This document shows, piece by piece, positions 13,479 through 15,417 of a stretch of DNA of 15,417 nt. Origin of the DNA: an uncultured Oscillospiraceae bacterium (GTDB taxonomy: Bacteria; Bacillota; Clostridia; Oscillospirales; Oscillospiraceae). How positions within the stretch are numbered: position 1 is the stretch's first letter; each line of letters opens with the position of its first letter. Location: contig CAJFPI010000080.1 of NCBI GenBank assembly GCA_904398675.1, forward strand, positions 1 to 15,417, given 5' to 3'. Below the pieces are notes generated by a model, which made no database searches, was not told the DNA's origin, and was given only the letters and a program-made list of their open reading frames with translations. The translations under genes were made by a program, and so were the position numbers.

Positions 13479-13882
13479 AACTGGGCCATTTGGAGATGAT
13501 CGGTGCCATCGTCCATCAATTGACCCGGAATCTCACCGAGGAGCAAATTAGGGAGGCGGGCTTTGCCCCCTATTTTGTGGATCATACCGCCGGCGTCTAC
13601 CCTACGGCCGCCTCCGGCGCCCCCTGGAACGCCGCCGGGATCGGCGTCAAGGGGGATCTGATTGCCGACCTGACAGAGGATCTTGCCGCAGAGCAGAAGG
13701 CCCGCGTTACCTACGACAATATTCTCCGCCTCAGCGACGACCCGGATGTCAACGACGTCATCAAGTTCCTCCGAGCGCGGGAAATCGTCCACTTTCAAAG
13801 ATTTGGGGAGGGACTTCGACTGGCCAAGGAGCGGATGGACGAGAAAAACCTTTACTATATCAACCCATCCTTTGACAAATAG
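13469..13882 (+). CDS. cotJC: CotJC, C-terminal part (137 codons), without its own start
   Basis: This is the rest of the spore coat protein CotJC. It begins at GTEELGHLEMIGAIV with the Glu and His of the second manganese-ligand motif, and continues through YFVDHTAGVYPT, the ligand segment ARVTYDNILRLSDDPDVNDVIKFLRAREIVHFQRFGE, and the family tail LYYINPSFDK. Joined to the 61 codons at 4167-4349 it makes a 198-aa protein, close to the usual CotJC length. On its own it has no start codon. The frame upstream runs to a TAA at 13436 with no ATG, GTG or TTG, and the first in-frame candidate is a TTG at 13490 with no good binding site. All family residues I can check are intact and there is no internal stop or frameshift. 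That argues for selection to keep it functional, as expected if the two halves are rejoined in some cells. Confidence 0.95.
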   Translation, partial: GTEELGHLEMIGAIVHQLTRNLTEEQIREAGFAPYFVDHTAGVYPTAASGAPWNAAGIGVKGDLIADLTEDLAAEQKARVTYDNILRLSDDPDVNDVIKFLRAREIVHFQRFGEGLRLAKERMDEKNLYYINPSFDK

Positions 13883-13892
13883 GCTGGCCGAA

Positions 13893-13925
13893 AAAAAGCG
13901 GGGCAGGAGAACTGCCCCGCTTTTT
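13893..13925 (+). terminator. Intrinsic terminator of the cotJ operon
   Basis: GCGGGGCAG (13898-13906) and CTGCCCCGC (13912-13920) form a 9-bp GC-rich stem with a 5-nt loop. A run of five T follows on the plus strand and a run of seven A precedes it. It lies 10 bp after the cotJC stop. The A run also lets it work for minus-strand transcription from the neighbouring regulator gene. Confidence 0.9.
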
Positions 13926-13964
13926 CACGAAATAACAAGAAAGTGAAATAACTTTACATATTCT

Positions 13965-14735
13965 CTACTGCAACGCATATACGATCAGGCTGCGCAGGCC
14001 GTCCCACAGATGCGGAAATTCCCGTTTCACCACCGACCAGGCCGACTGTGCAGAGACGCCGTTTCCCTTTATAAAGGAGTAGGTACCTACGGCGCTCTCT
14101 CCAACTGCCACATGGCCCAGCGCCGCGGTACCGACCGCTAAGCCGTTGGAGAGTGCGCAGCCTCCGATAGAGAGCCACCAGCTCACAGCAAGGCCCCCTA
14201 ATGCAAAGCCGCCCACCGCCACGCCGCCAATAGCCAGGAGGCCTAGACTTATCCCACCCAGTGACAGCAGCAGCCCCACGCTGATGCCGCCCAGGGAAAT
14301 CAGCCCCAGCGAGCACCCTCCCACGGCCACTACGCCCACAGCGGCATTTCCAATGGCGATAATGCCGGTGGCCCGGGCAAAACCAGAGTGGCTGAACCGG
14401 ATATGCACCAGGGGCAGGCCAAGGAACTTCCGGCGGCTGATATATTCGTAATAGGGGCGGTATCGGCCGCAGGCGGCGCATCTCTCCTGGGCTGCGGACT
14501 TTTTTTCAGCCTCCGGTGCATCTGCCGCCGGCTCGACAGCGGCTGTGCCCACCAGCGCATCCAGGCTGATCTGAAACAGGCGGGAGAGCTCCACCAGCTT
14601 TTCCAGCTCCGGCGTGGATTGTCCCAGCTCCCACTTGCTGACCGTCTGCCGCGTCACCCCCAGCCGGTTTCCCAGCTCCTCCTGAGACCAGTTCCGGCTG
14701 CGGCGCAGTTTTATCAGATTTTCGGCAAAATTCAT
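13965..14735 (-). CDS. XRE-family regulator with Gly/Ala-rich repeat domain
   Basis: This is a 256-aa protein. A Cro/C1-type helix-turn-helix (about 5-60, core WSQEELGNRLGVTRQTVSKWE) is followed by a linker with a CxxC pair (Cys86, Cys89), the conserved-looking GLPLVHIRFS (106-115), and about 95 residues (123-218) of Gly-Ala-Ile-Leu repeats with a unit of roughly 8 residues, of the pattern AxGxxxxG. The repeat domain is hydrophobic and could be a glycine-zipper membrane domain or a beta-type repeat. A C-terminal soluble segment (about 225-256) ends the protein. The ATG at 14735 has AAAGGAGG about 10 nt upstream, and an earlier in-frame ATG at 14765 adds residues outside the fold. It is probably a single gene. 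A membrane-tethered or membrane-sensing repressor is an inference. The target genes are unknown, although a dyad in its own upstream region suggests autoregulation. Confidence 0.85.
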   Translation of the reverse strand: MNFAENLIKLRRSRNWSQEELGNRLGVTRQTVSKWELGQSTPELEKLVELSRLFQISLDALVGTAAVEPAADAPEAEKKSAAQERCAACGRYRPYYEYISRRKFLGLPLVHIRFSHSGFARATGIIAIGNAAVGVVAVGGCSLGLISLGGISVGLLLSLGGISLGLLAIGGVAVGGFALGGLAVSWWLSIGGCALSNGLAVGTAALGHVAVGESAVGTYSFIKGNGVSAQSAWSVVKREFPHLWDGLRSLIVYALQ

Positions 14736-14811
14736 CTGCTCTTGCCCTCCTTTTCCGCTCCTCATCCTAGCAGAGTCCGGCAGCTGCGTCTACCAAAATC
14801 CCATGGAAATC

Positions 14812-14829
14812 TGTCAACTAAAGTTAACA
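14812..14829 (-). promoter_or_regulatory. Possible operator and -35 box upstream of the XRE gene
   Basis: On the minus strand GTTAAC-N5-GTTGAC is an imperfect dyad (14813-14829) that overlaps a consensus TTGACA hexamer (14812-14817). An XRE regulator often represses its own promoter at such a site. No good -10 is found 16-18 bp downstream, so the promoter itself is uncertain. Confidence 0.3.
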
Positions 14830-14857
14830 TCCCCCATTTTATCACCTGAAGGGTAGA

Positions 14858-14889
14858 AAAATACCCGCCCGGATGAACCGAGCGGGTAC
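14858..14889 (-). terminator. Intrinsic terminator of the aldolase gene
   Basis: On the minus strand an 11-bp stem with one mismatch (14863-14873 with 14879-14889, arms TACCCGCCCGG and CCGAGCGGGTA) has a 5-nt loop and is followed by five T (14858-14862). It lies 26 bp after the aldolase stop and ahead of the XRE gene on the same strand, which is thus transcribed separately. Confidence 0.85.
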
Positions 14890-14914
14890 CTCTTGCTGGC
14901 AGATCGAATTTCTT

Positions 14915-15417
14915 TTACAGGGCCTTACCGTCGCAGCCCAGCACGTCGATGAGCTTGTGCTTGACCAGGTCCTTGATGGCGGCCCGGGCGGGTTTCAGAT
15001 ACTCCCGGGGATCAAACTTGTCGGGATGCTCTGCAAAGAACTGACGAATGGTGCCGGTCATGGCCAGACGCAGATCGGAGTCGATGTTGATCTTGCAGAC
15101 GGCGCTCCTGGCGGCCTGGCGCAGCTGCTCCTCGGGGATGCCCACGGCGTCGGGCATCTTGCCGCCGTTCTCATTGATCATCTTCACAAAGTTCTGGGGT
15201 ACGGAGGAAGAGCCGTGGAGGACGATGGGGAACCCAGGCAGACGCTTGGAGACCTCCTCCAGGATGTCAAAGCGCAGCGGCGGGGGAACCAGCTCGCCCT
15301 TCTCGTTGCGGGTGCACTGCGCTGCAGTGAACTTATAGGCGCCGTGGCTGGTGCCGATGGCAATGGCCAGGGAGTCGCAGCCAGTCTTGGTCACGAACTC
15401 CTCCACTTCCTCGGGCT
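14915..15417 (-). CDS. fba: Class II fructose-bisphosphate aldolase, C-terminal part (5' end outside the window)
   Basis: This enzyme of glycolysis and gluconeogenesis splits fructose 1,6-bisphosphate into dihydroxyacetone phosphate and glyceraldehyde 3-phosphate using zinc. The last 167 or so codons are present. Visible family features are a zinc-ligand histidine in AIGTSHGAYKF, a second in VLHGSSSVP, and the NIDSDLRLA segment that binds the substrate phosphate. The reading frame continues to the window edge (PEEVEEFVTK), so the start lies beyond 15417. The insert between GTSHG and VLHGS (about 35 residues, with RNEKGELVPPPLRFDILEEVSKRL) and the C-terminal tail YLKPARAAIKDLVKHK fit the fba form found in clostridia, Thermotoga and relatives. 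It is an ordinary housekeeping gene, intact as far as seen. Confidence 0.95.
   Translation of the reverse strand, partial: PEEVEEFVTKTGCDSLAIAIGTSHGAYKFTAAQCTRNEKGELVPPPLRFDILEEVSKRLPGFPIVLHGSSSVPQNFVKMINENGGKMPDAVGIPEEQLRQAARSAVCKINIDSDLRLAMTGTIRQFFAEHPDKFDPREYLKPARAAIKDLVKHKLIDVLGCDGKAL

Noticed and set aside
13469..13882. cotJC as an ordinary decayed pseudogene
   Set aside because: Neither half has a stop or frameshift, the joints are exact direct repeats, and the halves rejoin in frame. Decay would not preserve these features.
14146..14451. Repetitive DNA within the XRE gene as a CRISPR or satellite array
   Set aside because: The periodicity comes from the Gly/Ala-rich protein repeats. 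The units vary in sequence and there are no spacers.

Overview
The window looks like chromosomal DNA of a high-GC, endospore-forming, anaerobic Clostridia bacterium, probably of the Oscillospiraceae type. The grounds are spore genes (cwlD, cotJ), a fused flavodiiron oxygen reductase typical of anaerobes, strong AGGAGG ribosome binding sites and GC-rich coding throughout. The genus is inferred and was not checked.

The central observation is that the spore coat gene cotJC is in two pieces. Its first 61 codons lie at 4167-4349 and its last 137 codons plus stop at 13469-13882. Between them sits a 9,119-bp element bounded by the 10-bp direct repeat GGTACAGAGG (4350-4359 and 13469-13478). Joining the halves across one repeat copy restores an uninterrupted 198-codon CotJC frame through the conserved TDIGTEELGHLEM metal-site motif. 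A serine recombinase gene ends 20 bp inside the left repeat, with a small translationally coupled ORF in front of it. This is the layout of a skin-like intervening element, such as the one in sigK of Bacillus subtilis, which is cut out of the mother-cell chromosome during sporulation. Here the target would be cotJC. Excision and its timing are inferred and not shown.

Layout. (1) 1-3540: a tyrosine recombinase, radA and cwlD, all on the minus strand, with a hairpin at 94-130 and an AT-rich dyad at 1282-1309. (2) 3541-4349: a divergent intergenic region, then a cotJA-cotJB fusion gene and the 5' part of cotJC on the plus strand. (3) 4350-13468: the element. It carries the serine recombinase and small ORF (minus), a histidine kinase and response regulator (minus), a divergent three-gene LanFEG/BcrAB-type ABC transporter (plus) with four GTAAGG repeats in the shared promoter region, and a 926-aa flavodiiron / triple-rubredoxin / NADH-rubredoxin-reductase fusion (minus). 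(4) 13469-13925: the 3' part of cotJC and a strong terminator. (5) 13965-15417: an XRE-type regulator with a long Gly/Ala-rich repeat domain, then the 3' part of a class II fructose-bisphosphate aldolase gene, both minus.

How the parts may work together: the element keeps cotJC silent in growing cells. It carries genes useful to vegetative cells, namely peptide-antibiotic self-protection under two-component control and an all-in-one NADH-dependent O2/NO reductase. The mother cell, which dies anyway, could discard it to make CotJC, while the forespore would keep it in the germ line.
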